From Batillaria attramentaria (Eukaryota; Mollusca; Gastropoda; Batillariidae), in contig JACVVK020000086.1 of assembly GCA_018292915.2 (NCBI GenBank), forward strand, positions 1,539,001 to 1,603,000: a DNA stretch of 64,000 nucleotides. The letters run 5' to 3'. Every line of letters begins with the position of its first letter. The first letter of the stretch is position 1. Positions 1 to 13,527 of the stretch are shown in pieces. Made by a program: the position numbers and the translations under genes. The notes under the pieces were generated by a model. It was not told the DNA's origin and did not search any database. It saw only the letters and a list, made by a program, of their open reading frames with translations.

Positions 1-79
1 AAATCCTTAAGCACTGTCTACATAACAACAGTGTCCAAACTGAAGCAAAGAAGTGTCGATTTTCAGTACATGTACGTAC

Positions 80-193
80 CACAATCAAACTCATCAGAGC
101 CATCCGGGCAGTTAACAAAGCGGTCACATTTCACACGCCCATCCACACATGTGCCATCATTGCAGCGAAACTCATTTCTACGACAAACACCCT
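80..193 (-). CDS. HSPG2: Perlecan exon 24: LDLa repeat 17, last exon in window
   Basis: Residues about 1082-1119: [32 protein letters not shown]. The donor TGTG|gtacgt at 78-79 runs into an intron that leaves the window, so the gene continues. Acceptor cttcag|AGGGTG. Phase 1 at both ends. Confidence 0.92.
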
Positions 194-3100
194 CTGAAGG
201 GCAAATTGTTCCAGTCAAAATTCCAAAGCATACAACAAGGTCACAGCTGACATATTTTAAACTCACATGCAATAAGTGCACGCACCTAGAAAGAAAAAGA
301 CAAATACTGGAAAAAAAACCCATGAAATCTGTTCAGTGACACATCTGCATGACTACAATGCTCCTATACAATACGCCCAAATATAATCTGCTCCTGTTTT
401 TAAAAAAAAAAAAAATTCTATTTCCCTGTTGCAATTTGGCCTCTTATACTCGGTCTGCAAAAGCAAAACACATACACACAACAAACTTCAGGCACAGAGC
501 ACCAGACATGGACTTCATGAACTGAACATGACAACCATAAAGCCAAAATGACTGAAACAAATGTAAAAAGTGGGGAAAAAAGGAGCAAAGTGAACTTACG
601 ACATTCTTCTTCATCGCTTCCATCTCGGCAGTCCCGGCGGCGATCACAACGACGATCAGCAGGAATACACTGTCCATCTCTGCACCGGAACTCATTCTCT
701 CGACAAGCTGCAATATACAAGTAAATAAATAATGTAACAATCACTGCCTCCAGCATGTAGGTTTGACAGACTCTACAAATGATACCTGCTGTGTAGTGAA
801 TCAAATATATGTGGCCCTGCAAGTGGCCAGCTGTAACTACTGACGCTAAGCAAACAGTGTGTCTGCAAATACCAGCCATCACGACTGACCTTCAAAACTG
901 AATGTAATGAAGATCAAGAATACTGTGAAACTGATTAATTTAATAATGATATCATAAAGTTTCGCAGTATTCTATTATCATAATATGCACACAGCACACA
1001 CTAGTGTGTTTATTACGAAAAACAAATAATGAAATGTGACCCTCCACCATGAAATGAGTCTTCTTGTGCTATTTGTTCATGTTACAAGACAACTCATTTC
1101 GTGGTGGAGGGTCACAAATATGATGCACCATTGTTTCTTTTTTTAAGAACTTACCACACCCAGCTTCATCACTGCCATCCTCACAGTCGGGGCGTTGATC
1201 GCATCGGCGAGCCAAGGCAATACACTGGCCATCACTCCTACAGGTGAACTCATCTGTGCTGCATGCTGAATACATGACAGCCCCATACATTACATGTATA
1301 TTTTAACAAATGATAAGACGCAAACCTAGAGTTTCAACCAACACAATTCAATGCCCTTATCACAAAGTAACAGATTCTGTACATCTGTAGAAAGAGGAAT
1401 TGTACTTACGACATCCTCTTTCATCAGAACCATCAATGCAGTCTGGGTTGTCATTGCAACGTGCAAGGCGGTCAATGCACTGGCCATTGTCGCAGGTAAA
1501 CTCAAACTGGCTACAGGTGCGAGGAGCTGCCAAAACAATGACAAAATGTGCATTATTCAAAATGTGTACATCAATGCATGTAGATTATCAAACGCTCCCA
1601 TCAGGGCCACACTTACTTACCTATTTAGGGCTTAACACAACACAAGCAACAAAGACTACTTCACAGCCGAGCCAAGGCCACAGCAAAATAAGACACCTTT
1701 GTAACTTCTGAAAGCAAATTTCTCAATTGGACTCACAGAAGAGTTTTCAATTAGGTAAGAATTCCCAAGTATATCCAGAATTAACTACAAATTAAGTCAA
1801 AGGCTTGTATTTCCACTACACCTAATAAAACTCAAAATCAAGAGCACTAGAACTTCAACATCTTATCCCCAGCCACTGTGAAAATAAACAAATAACATCA
1901 AACTCTAGAATGATCAAAGTATAAAATCCCCCAAACCAACAAGGGTTATGACAACATATATATATACACGAAGTACATGTACATCTGTACAATTATGGTA
2001 ACTTTGCACATACTACACGTGTATAATCATAACAACACTGTTCAAATAGTGATGTCACTCCAATACAGCCCACAAACCAACAGCACCATAAACTACGTAT
2101 GCATAAATACTGATAACCTCTGGAACTGTCAGTCCTGTAAACTGAAAGCATGTACGTTATCACAGGGATAAATAATTTATATGTAAATGTCACCAACAAC
2201 ACAAAAAAGACAACATTTACTACAGCAGAATTTGATACTAACAGTGCAGTAGGTTTACTGTATTGATTTCGTGCTTGTTCCCAACTACATTTCAACAAAA
2301 TACATATGACAACATGTATGTATGTTGCACAGTCTCCACAAACACAAGTGTGAGAAAAGAATACTGTACTACATGTACATATTTTGAAAGAAACCCTGAA
2401 CAACAGTTGTAAATTCCACCATCTAAGACAAGACATCCCAGCAAAGTGAAAGCAGATAGCCTCATGTGAACTAACACATGTACTTTAAAAAATGCTCTAA
2501 AAAATTCAGGGTAATTCTTAAAGTTGCTCTATGCTGATCACATGGGAAGTTTGCATGACCAAGTTTTGGTGCAGGTGTTCGTCACTTCCATTTGCTTCTG
2601 CAAAATACATCTGATCAACTTTCTGGCTGGGTAATTTTTAGAACATTGTAAAATCCAGGGACGTTGCATATAAACTGAAGCTGAGTCTCCTTTTGACATG
2701 AAAGTTGTTAACAGTTTTTAAATGAGACAGACTATCAGGGAAGTGAAGTTAGTGACCAACCACCCATTACTGGAAATTTACAAGTTAACAATTTTGCTAG
2801 AGTAAAAACAAGTTAGTGGTGTGCATACTACACGTATTGCTATGAAAGCAAGTTACAGGGATAAGTGTATACCTGGTCACTTACTTATACTGTACGTGTT
2901 ATGTACAGCGTTATATGTCTATCAAGCATGACAACATCAAGCTTGACATGAAAGAAAACGTACGACAATCTTCTTCATCGCTGCCATCTTCACACTGATT
3001 CCGTCCATCGCAAACAAACAGTGCATCTATGCAAAAGCCATCACGGCATGTGAACTGCGTCTCTGGGCATGCTAAAAAAAATAAAAATAAAAAGTGAGAA

Positions 3101-4548
3101 AAATTCAGGCCTCAGTTCCTGTAAAATTGTACATTTCAACCTCAATGTACGCTATAATGCCAGCAGTGATGTACAATGATGGTGCTACATGTTGTAGACG
3201 TTTCTCATCTAAGTTTTCCCTTGTTTGTTAGCCTTTTCTGTGGGAGATGGCCTCATAAGCTCCAAGAAAGTACATGTAATGCAAATTCCTGAAAAAAGGT
3301 TCACTGTAAATTGTCACACAGTTAACTAGGACAAGTAGACTCGCTTCCCGTTCAGCGATTCACTCCAGGATGCTGCTCTGAAAAAGAAGTTAACATGTAA
3401 CTAAAAAAATTAAAAATTAAAAACCAACACACAACAAAACAAAACAAAACATGCAGAATAGCATGCTCACCAAGATGTTATACACTAAAAGAAACTTAAC
3501 CCTGGTCTTGTTGAATTAATTTGTCTTCTGCCGAAAAAGCCATAGAAGTAGTCAGGGACATTCTGTTCTCAGCACTACCAGGGTTAAAATCAAATGTAAA
3601 ACAAAATATGAAATAATACTCAGTGTCCACAATACAGTCAGAGACCTTGTGGAGGTTTCCGAACTGATTTTACAGAAAACAATAACTGTCAGATACTTGA
3701 AAGAAAAATATCAACTTGGGCAAAGAAGAAACTAGAGAACAAACGAGACAGAAAAGAATAATCGATGTCCAAAACTGAGAGAACTGAGGCAAACAGAAAA
3801 TTCTACAGAATTATTTCTACTGGAACCAACAAAGAAACAATTTTTTTTTAAAAAGACAGGAACAGAGCGGCTGGGATAGCTGCAAGCTAAGCTCCTGCAA
3901 AGCTATTGCTCAACTATGTCCAGAGAGCTACAGATACAGTAATACAGTACTACACAATGAATACACTAGCTATCAGTTCACCAGTATGTACAAAGTTCCA
4001 AATAATTACAGCACACATTGAGACAGGTGTAAGAGCTTGTATTACAATAAGCTGAACACAGACTGAACTAATTAAAACTTGCATAATGTCTTTGTAGAAA
4101 TGTAACAATCAATTCTGTATTAGCTCAATCGTACGGAACTAATGCAACTGTATTACAAAGCTTTTTCCATGGGAACATAATTACGTATTACCGGTAATAC
4201 GAATTTGATCCTTTGCCAACCTACAGTACAAATACATGTGTACGTAAACAACACATTGTATAATACAAAAGAAATGTGAAAAAAGGGCAGTAGCATACCA
4301 AAAGCTCAAGCAAACACACTGACAATTTAAGCAGTGCTTTTCAAGAAAAAGCATACAGCACCCATACACATCACACTTTACATACTCTTTCAATAAAGTG
4401 AATGTAGTTTATCAACATATTCAAATAAAGGAAAATAGGACCCAATTTGTTCATTTTGAAAGAATACACAGTAGAAACCAGACTCAGAACATGCAAAACC
4501 TGAAGTATGGATAAATATAGTGCTATGCATGGGTGCATGTTTGTTTAC

Positions 4549-4625
<77 letters not shown>

Positions 4626-7600
4626 GTACAGAAACCACAACAGTGACCACACGGACCAATTTGAATGCAGTGCTGTGCACAGGAAAGTGAAGACCGATAC
4701 ATAATGTGCTTTGTGTACATGTAGCCAAAATATATAGACATACATTCAAAACTCTTAAAAGTCTTCACAGTTGTACCCTCTTAACCCTAAATCTGGTAGT
4801 CATGACATTTGTTGCGTATTACATAAAGGATCGACGATTGCCTGCTGGCTAGTGGCTGAGAGGCAGGGTCAATTCCTTAGAAGGGAGAGTAGTCAGGTCA
4901 GACTTTAGATTTTGTTGAATGAGGTTATTTCTCTTACACCATAGTGCCAGAGCATGATTGATATAGACAACTCTGGTTATCACCAGGGTTTATTGGGAAA
5001 GTCAAACTTCCCAGCCAAATTCTTTTGTATGCACACATGTAGAAGTACCTGGTCTCCTGACCTGTTGTCACATCTTTACTAGTACAGATTAAACGTACCT
5101 GGGTAGTTCAGTGAAAAACCCACTCTTCATAATGCTGATAAACATGACTAGGCGGTCTTGAGTACAACTGATCTGCAATCACCTCTGAAGTGAACGTTTC
5201 ACCAGCACTAACCAGATCTAAGCAGCGTGTTTGGAGTGAGCATATAGGCAAGTGCTGAAAGTTGAATCTTATATTCAAAGAGTGACTCCCTATGGCACGC
5301 TTGAAAACAGCGAAGAATCCAAAGCAAGGCGAGCAAGCAGGAAGGAGAAAGCATAACAATAATAACACAAGAGTCTACAACAGTTCTGGAGTAGAATGCA
5401 GAAATGGAAACTACTACCAGGGTGACCTGACAGTTCCCCAGTACTAGTTTTGAACATACGGCAGTTCTGTTCATCCGACGAATCTCGGCAGTCACGACGT
5501 CTGTCACACCTACGCTCTGATGGGATACACTGACCGTCATCGCAAGCGAACTGGTCACTTCGGCAGCCTGTTGGGTTTCCAACAGTAGGGAATGTTGTTA
5601 GTATTCTCTGGTTTTCTGAACATACCATAGTACTATAGTAACTGTATGTTACATTCTTTTTGTTGGGAAAGATCATCCCCTCTCTGAAATCAATAAGGAA
5701 AGCTGATGTTTAACATTTCCACCAAAGATATGACTCCAGTTGCTGAAAAAGCATAAATATCTGCTCATCAAAATGTATTATACTTCACAATATAATATCA
5801 AACATGAAAATATTTCAGAAAGTTGTTAGCAAATTCAAACCAAATTAACCTTGAGGGAATTGTGTACTGCAGACCCACCGTTTTCAAAAGCTAGTTTGTA
5901 GTGATTAACAAAACTGCCCATTTAATTGCAACTATACCCCTCCCCCACCCCCTTCCCCCCAAAAAGTGGGAACTATGGACAGGGACACTGTGTGTACATG
6001 AACACACCTGTGACCTCCACGTCAAGGTCAGCTTGCAACTGGCCAGGCCCGCGGCAAGAGTAGATGGCCGAGTCATCTGGTGTGCTTCTGGGAACATGCA
6101 GCTCACTAAGAAAGAACCCCTTTTCACGCATAGGGAAGTCACGGATTTCAATGTTGTCAAAAAGAGCAGGGGTGACAGTCTGCCCATCCACCATCCAGCT
6201 GATGACATGTCCAGCAGGGTCGCCACCCGTCAGGTTACACATCACGCGGATCATCTGCCCAGTTTCCACTGTTTCTGTGCCCATTATCTTCAGCACTGTC
6301 TCACACAGTCACAGCACGCAGTGGCACATGCATTACCGTACATCACACTTTATCAATCACAGCTTAGGTCAAGCAAGGCAAAGCAGCAATCAAAACTGCA
6401 TTTAAACCAGAAGATCCAAACATTCTGTCCTCATTCACTTAAGATATCCCCCCAAAAATTATCCCCTATACCTGTTTATACCTGATAGTGATTAATTTCT
6501 CATCTCCAAAGAATACAATACCCACTTCTGTCAGTTTTCAGTATATCAGATCAGTGTAAACATTAGTTTATGTACAATTTGAAAAGAACTAATGCTGTAC
6601 ACATAACTTTAATAATATCAATTATGATATCCAGCTTATGAAACAATGTAAAAATCAACTTCTACAACACAGTTTCCAAAATAAATCTACATGTAGTAAG
6701 AGTGAAAAAAAGAATCAATTGAAAACCAACAGCTTTGCATTTACTGTACAGTGGAAAGGCCAGCAGCTAATCTAACAGAGCTGGAGACAAACAAAAACCA
6801 CCACCCTGACCATAATGACCTGTATGAAGTGCCCTGCAGCAAGAGCACCCCCCCCCCCCCTCCCAAAACACACCATCCACATGTCAAATCATGTATAAAA
6901 AAAAATATTGTCAGGCAAAAAAGTAGTATGTGCATAAAGCGGACCAGTACACGATTACTGATGACAACAAAGTGGCAAAGCAAGGCTGTGTCTTATACTC
7001 ACCAGCTGTACCACCATGTGGACAGAGAAACAACCAAAGACAACACAGTCACAACATGGAATAATATCAAATGCATCAGTCACCTAATTAGGAGTCATGT
7101 ATAACAGATTTACATAAAAGAACTTACAACAACGAAAAAGCTTCAGAAACGCCTATTAACAGTCTGTTTTTAAAGTCACTAATCACAATGTGTTTCACAG
7201 TTGAGTGTATGTACATACAGAGCAGCTATGGTTGAAAAGCCTGGAAACTCTAGGAAATACATTCACAGAAAAAGGAATACTTACCACAGCCAGCTTCATC
7301 CGAGTTATCACTGCAGTCAGGTGTACCGTCACAGCGAAGGCGTCCATCAATACATCCCCCATTAACACACTCAAAGTCACCTGGTGCACAGCCTATATCT
7401 GTAACCAAGAGCGTACATCAATCCATTTTAGCTAATTACAGTAATCAGGTCAGTTTTAATGTCAAGAGCTATAATGGTGAAAATGTTTCATATCTTACAT
7501 GCATGTCCATATATTTCACGAAACAGGTAAACTGTACAAAGATTCTGTTCCTAAATGAATGGATGCTGATTTTTTTTTTTTTTAAAGGTGAAAAATGAAA

Positions 7601-10600
7601 TTTTGTCTGTTACAGTCAATCAAAGTGAAGATAAGTGAAATTTTATCTGTCAAATTCATGGTGTCCAGATCAGCGATATTACCTGGACAGTCTTCCTCAT
7701 CACTTCTATCATCACAGTCACGCATGCCATCACACTTCAGAGTGAGTTGAATACACTCCCCTGACCGGCATTTGAACTCATTTTCAGTACATACTGCAAC
7801 AGTGAAATTTAGCACACTGAAATCCTACTGCAAGGACTCATGAACAGTTGCAATTATTCTAGGTCACTGAAGATATTTCCCGTACTCAAGTCTGATTCAA
7901 AGTGCACATACTTAAGTAAGTTATCAAAAGCCCTATTAACTTGTCCGGCATATAACAATGTTGTGGAAAACTTTTCACCAAAAGTTCTTAACTCCTTTCA
8001 AAACAGCATTTTATATCCGGATATAACACAACTGACCAGCGTAAAACTATGTGTCACCGTAATTTTGCCCTACGGCTAGTACATGTATAAAGCAAAGTGA
8101 CTGACAGGGCTGGTCTGTTTACAGCCCATATTCTCTTGGCCTACATTCACCAGGAGTAAGAATATTATACATAAACAATTAAATTCCTTGGAACGTTTTA
8201 GAAACAATTCATGCATAGTAAAATCTTGTACAATGTACTGGTATAGTAGGTGCAGGGAATGCGACTACCTCTGTAGCTAAGTGTGAATAGTGGGATTTTC
8301 CTCCACTAAGAAGCATCAACTCATAAATGAAGAAGAAGTGTCAAGTTGTCCGAAAGAAGCGTCAAGACGTCCCACAGGACACTTACCGCAATCCTTTTCA
8401 TCAGATCTATCAAAACAGTCAAACTGACGATTGCATCTTAGATCTGGGTCGATGCACTTTCCATCGTCACAGCGGAACAGTCCCTCAGGGCATACCCCAC
8501 CGAATGGACCTGAGTATTTCAACATGGAACTTAGTACTTCCACCAGTGAATAATGACATTTCTCCTCCTATACCCATAGCCTCTCAAATTACACTTTACA
8601 CAGGTTTCACCTTCTTCAGATGACGAGTAATTAAATCTCAGTTATTGTAAAGAAAGTTCACAATATCATTTTAAGACATGCGAAAGGATCGAGAGAACTG
8701 TTATTTTGAACGAGACGTAAGTTGAGTTCAAATAACTATGTTTATGGTAACAAAAATGTTTGAAGAAATGAGTAAAAGCACTGGAATGTAAGAATGTCTA
8801 TATTACAGCTAGAACAGAAAATCACTAAACAAAAACAAATCAAACGTATGTCCCACAAACCATTTTGTTTTCTGAAAACAAGACACTTCTACAGAAGACA
8901 AACAAAACATAAGAAATACAAAACTGGCAACTGCAAGACAAACACAAAAAGAAAGAATCTATGTCTGTGAAACTGAAAGCGCTATTCTATTCTATTTCTT
9001 CTTCTCTATTTTTATTTTTTCTTCTCTTTTTTTTTCTTTTTTTTTCAGTCATGGCGGGTTTCTGTTATATCAGGAAAATCTTGCATGCCCTTACTGACAC
9101 CCCAATACCAAAGCCAGGTTATGTTATCAACACCTTTTAGTGCACTCCAGTTAGTAAAGATACTGTCAAGATAGCAGACAGGACGGTGAAGTGTTGTGAG
9201 TGACTCATTCAATTAAGGAATTTAAGTGATGATATAAAATAAAGAAGTGAAGAAATTAAATGATACACGAAATCAATGACTGTGCAGGTACTCCCAAGCT
9301 CAGATGCTTCCCTCCTGTAAACAAGCTGATACATGTACAAACAAGACAGACACCAAGACAGACAGCGTGTGAAGCACAGCAGTGTTGCTTACTGCAGCCA
9401 TATTCATCTGACCCATCCACACAATCGATGAAGCCGTCACACTGTAGCTCAGATAGGATACAGCTGCCATCATCACATTGGTACTCGTTTGGAGAACAAA
9501 GCCCCGAAAAAGGAACTGGAAAACAGTGGTTAGTTCTGTCACATGCACATGATGGTGAAGGAATGTCCCCTCATACATCCTTCCCGATGAGTGTTTCAAG
9601 TGGTGGTTTCCATTTATAGCATGTTACTGAATTAGTAAATGTAAGATTACTTGTACGAATGTGTTTTACGGTAACATTTGCACACCGTACATTCAATCAA
9701 TACATGGTTATGGTAAATAAATAAAGGTTGAAATTGTCATTCTGTAAGTCAGTGTCAGTGCTCACTCTACAGAGGTGTATGGTGTTCAAATGCGCAGGCA
9801 AGATGAAACAGAATGGATAACTAGAAAGGCAGAAGCCTCCACGGCTCCCTTGTGACACAGGTCAAGGTCATTCACAAGAGTATGTATGTAAAGCTCTTAT
9901 TACTATCCATTATCATGCCAAGTAAAGTGTCTCTGGCGCTCTGAGTTCATGGCAATATTACAATTTTCCCCGAAACAGTTTGTATGGCCTTGACCTTTGG
10001 TCAAGGTCATTCAAATGAGATCTCATCAATGTCTATTATCATGCCAAGTTCGATGCCTCTAGTATTTGTAGTTCCCCCGAAAACAGTAATGTTAAAATTC
10101 ATAACAGACAGCTTTAATGACCTTGACCTTCAGTCAAGGTCATTCAGAAAGGTAGGTCACATTGCTGTCTATCATCATGCCTCGTTTGGTGCCACTACTG
10201 TTTGTTGTTATGGACAAAATGCCAAGGTTAAAGTTTCCAAAAAAAGGCTTGCATGGCCTTGACCTTGACTAAAAGTCACTGAACACAGGTATGTCTGTAA
10301 AGGTGCTGCCAATGACAATCATCACACATAGTTTGAGGCTTCTGATCCTTCTAGATTCTGAGAAAATGCAAATGTAAAATTTCCCAACAGACTGTTTTAA
10401 TGACCTTGATCTTGAGTCAAGGTCATTTAAGATGGTATGTGTGCATAGGTCTTATCACTGTCTATCAGCACGCCAGGTTTGGCACCTCTGCTGTTTGTTG
10501 TTTCTGAGAAAATGCCAATGTTAAGGTTTCACAAAAATAGCTTGTACGGCCTTGACCTTGACACAAGGCCACTGAACACATGTATATCTGTAAAGTTCTT

Positions 10601-10825
10601 ATGGATGTCTATCATCATACAAAGTCTAAAACCTCTGGTGTTTGTAGATTACGAGAAAATGCCAATGTAAAATTTTCAAACAGAGAGCTTTAGTGACCTT
10701 GACCTTGAGTCAAGGTCATTCAAAATGATATGTTTTGAAAGGTCTTGCGGTTGTCTATCAGCATGCCAAGTTTGGTGTCCCTGCTGTTTGTAGATTCTGA
10801 GAAAATGACAACGTTAAAGTTTTCT

Positions 10826-10882
<57 letters not shown>

Positions 10883-12848
10883 GACAGACAGACGACGGAG
10901 GGTTAAAACATAGACTCCCATTGTTACACAAGGGAGCCAAAAATGAGAATATAAAACAGTTAGTGACCAAATGTTCAGTTGAAAATAAAATGACGCCCCA
11001 AAAACTTTCCCAACCATTTTCCCCTTGGAATTAGCAACAAAGCAACCACAAAACAAGTCCTTTCTAGCAGTTTTATCTCACACACAATGATAATGCACAG
11101 CACATCTATTCCCAAGCATCACATTTCTCTCTTTCAGCAGCGCTAACATTCTTCACTTGCCTGCAGCTACATGTACTAGGTGCCAGAACCCAGAAATACA
11201 CACTCTACTTTTTTCTCCCATCTAGAGCTATGGTAAAAGATAATGTATATGAAGAGGGTAAGGTTAGTCTTCTTCTTCTTCTACATCATGTAAACCTACT
11301 TATGAAAACTACCCATACTTTCATCATCAAATCTCTGAAGTAAATATACTCCCTTACTGCATCTGTTGGGATCCTCATCAGAGTTGTCAGGGCAGTCTGG
11401 TCGTGAATCACACTCCTGGGAAGCTGGGATGCATGTACCATCATAGCACCGGAACTCTGACCCTTGACGGCACTCTCTGGATGCTATCGGACCATCCCGC
11501 ATGGCAGAAAAACAGCAGCAGCAGATTAATACAAGGCCTTTCAAAAACTGTGTCATCTAGATGTCAATTTATGTGTCGCAATTTTAAAAAAAAAAAGAAA
11601 AAAAAAGTTGAACATGTTTTGTTGACTTTTATCTTGAAGAGGGTGAAATGGAAGTGGGGGAGGGAGTATACTTTAAGCTTACACATTTAAACAACACTGT
11701 AAAACATACAGTCAACGCTGGTACTCATGGTACACTGGTACTGACATTACAACGAACAAGACAAAATCCGCCATATGTTTTTGGAAGTCAATAAATTTAC
11801 CACAACAACAAAAAAAAATCATCACAAAACGCAATCACAAAATGACAGTGAGATGCCCAAAACGCAATTCTGAGCTCCATAGACTTCACTCTGAGCAACA
11901 GATAAGACAATTTTTACAAGACAGCTGACTTAGCAGAAAGACCAACCATTCTGCAGGACCAAAGTAATTCAGGTGCCATATCAAATACTGATCCAAGACT
12001 GCCAACCAACAATACCAACAGACAGGGAGAAGAAAATGCATTTGGGTAAAAAAATAAAAATATAAAAGAGGGGGACAATCACAGACATGTTTATGAAAAC
12101 CTCAGTGCAGAACTGAGTACTGTGCCAATACTGGCATCAAAGCAAGCCATTCTACTACACCAGCCCAAGAAATACAAAAAGCGGAGGATCTCAAAAACCA
12201 TCTCTGAGCAACATTTATTCCACATGGACCCCCCTCCCCCCCATCCCCCGCGCGCACACTATACTCAGCCTCACACTGTGAAACTGATACGATTATCTTA
12301 TGATGACAGAAACAAAGAGACTTGTTTGGAGAGCACAGGTAGTCTGTAAGTATCACTACAGGTATAACCACTACAAGTACGTGTACAAGCAAGCATGGCA
12401 CAACAATGGCAGGTATCATACAAGCGTCAGCAGTGTGGAGTAAGTCAAGCACATGCACGCGCAAACCATGCTAAGTTTTGCCTTACATGGAATACATCTA
12501 CTGTTTTAAACTGAACAGATGTATGGCTTCCTTACTGATGCTTTAATATTCATGAAGTTTTCTTTCTACAAACCAGAACACCTTCCACATAGAAAAAAAC
12601 TACTGTATTTACTCAGATTATATTACCTAATATCCCCAGTGTAAAACTACATCATCAGCAGTAACCAGTACATGTAGGGTCCCTGTACATGCACATTCAG
12701 GTAATGGTGCACTACACCAGAATTATTTATATATATGCGGATATATGCAAGATACTTGAAATGGCCTTGTATGCCATCAGTCCTCTCTCTCTCACTCACC
12801 TACCCACCCTCCCTCTCTCTCTCACTCACTCACTCACTCACTCACACA

Positions 12849-12900
<52 letters not shown>

Positions 12901-13452
12901 GAGCAGGAAGCAGTACACACAGCAAATTCTAGGGAAAATTACATACCTACAGCTAGAAAATCACAGACATACAAAAAAGGGGGTACATGTATCACGATAT
13001 GACAAACAGGTAGCACAAGAACACACACTCGATACATACTGTCTCAAAATGGCTGGTCCAACAACTATATATGCAAAAGAAACACACTGACAACATGGCA
13101 CCCAGACAGAAATGTACCATAAACACAGACACACACACAGCAACAAACTCTGACATTTACAGCATACTTAACAAAGACACAGAACATACTGTCACATTGA
13201 CACCAACATGGCACCCACTGGCATTTGGCAAAATACACATGAAAAAAAGAAGGAAAAAAAAAAGAAAAAGAAAAGACAGTGACAAAGAATGTCCTGATTC
13301 GTTCCTATGACAGTTTTGCTTTCTTGTATATTCAACATCTTCACCCATGGACATCACCTCCACCCCCATCTCAAAACCATTAAGAACATGTAGGGTATAA
13401 GCATTTACAAATTTGACACAGAAGGCTGTGCCAGTGCTTAGATATTTTGTTG

Positions 13453-13527
<75 letters not shown>

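Larger units (their letters stand above)
194..9392. other. Introns between LDLa exons in the left part
   Basis: Introns at 194-599, 708-1154, 1266-1409, 1527-2963, 3072-5459, 5568-6007, 6296-7284, 7399-7682, 7794-8386 and 8510-9392. Apart from the 80-bp palindrome (1036) and the GT tract (4551) I see only AT-rich unique sequence, with short poly-C (6847) and poly-T (7570, about 9000-9050) runs. No extra LDLa-like cysteine pattern is found in them. Confidence 0.6.

Noticed and set aside
31..339. Plus-strand ORF over the last LDLa exon, and similar plus-strand ORFs over other LDLa exons
   Set aside because: They are shadows of minus-strand exons with six-cysteine LDLa text and proper splice sites.
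4390..4768. ORFs made of His-Thr or Cys-Val repeats
   Set aside because: Translations of the GT/CA microsatellite; the same applies at 10.8, 12.8, 13.5, 16.1, 23.9, 36.7, 41.0 and 51.2 kb.
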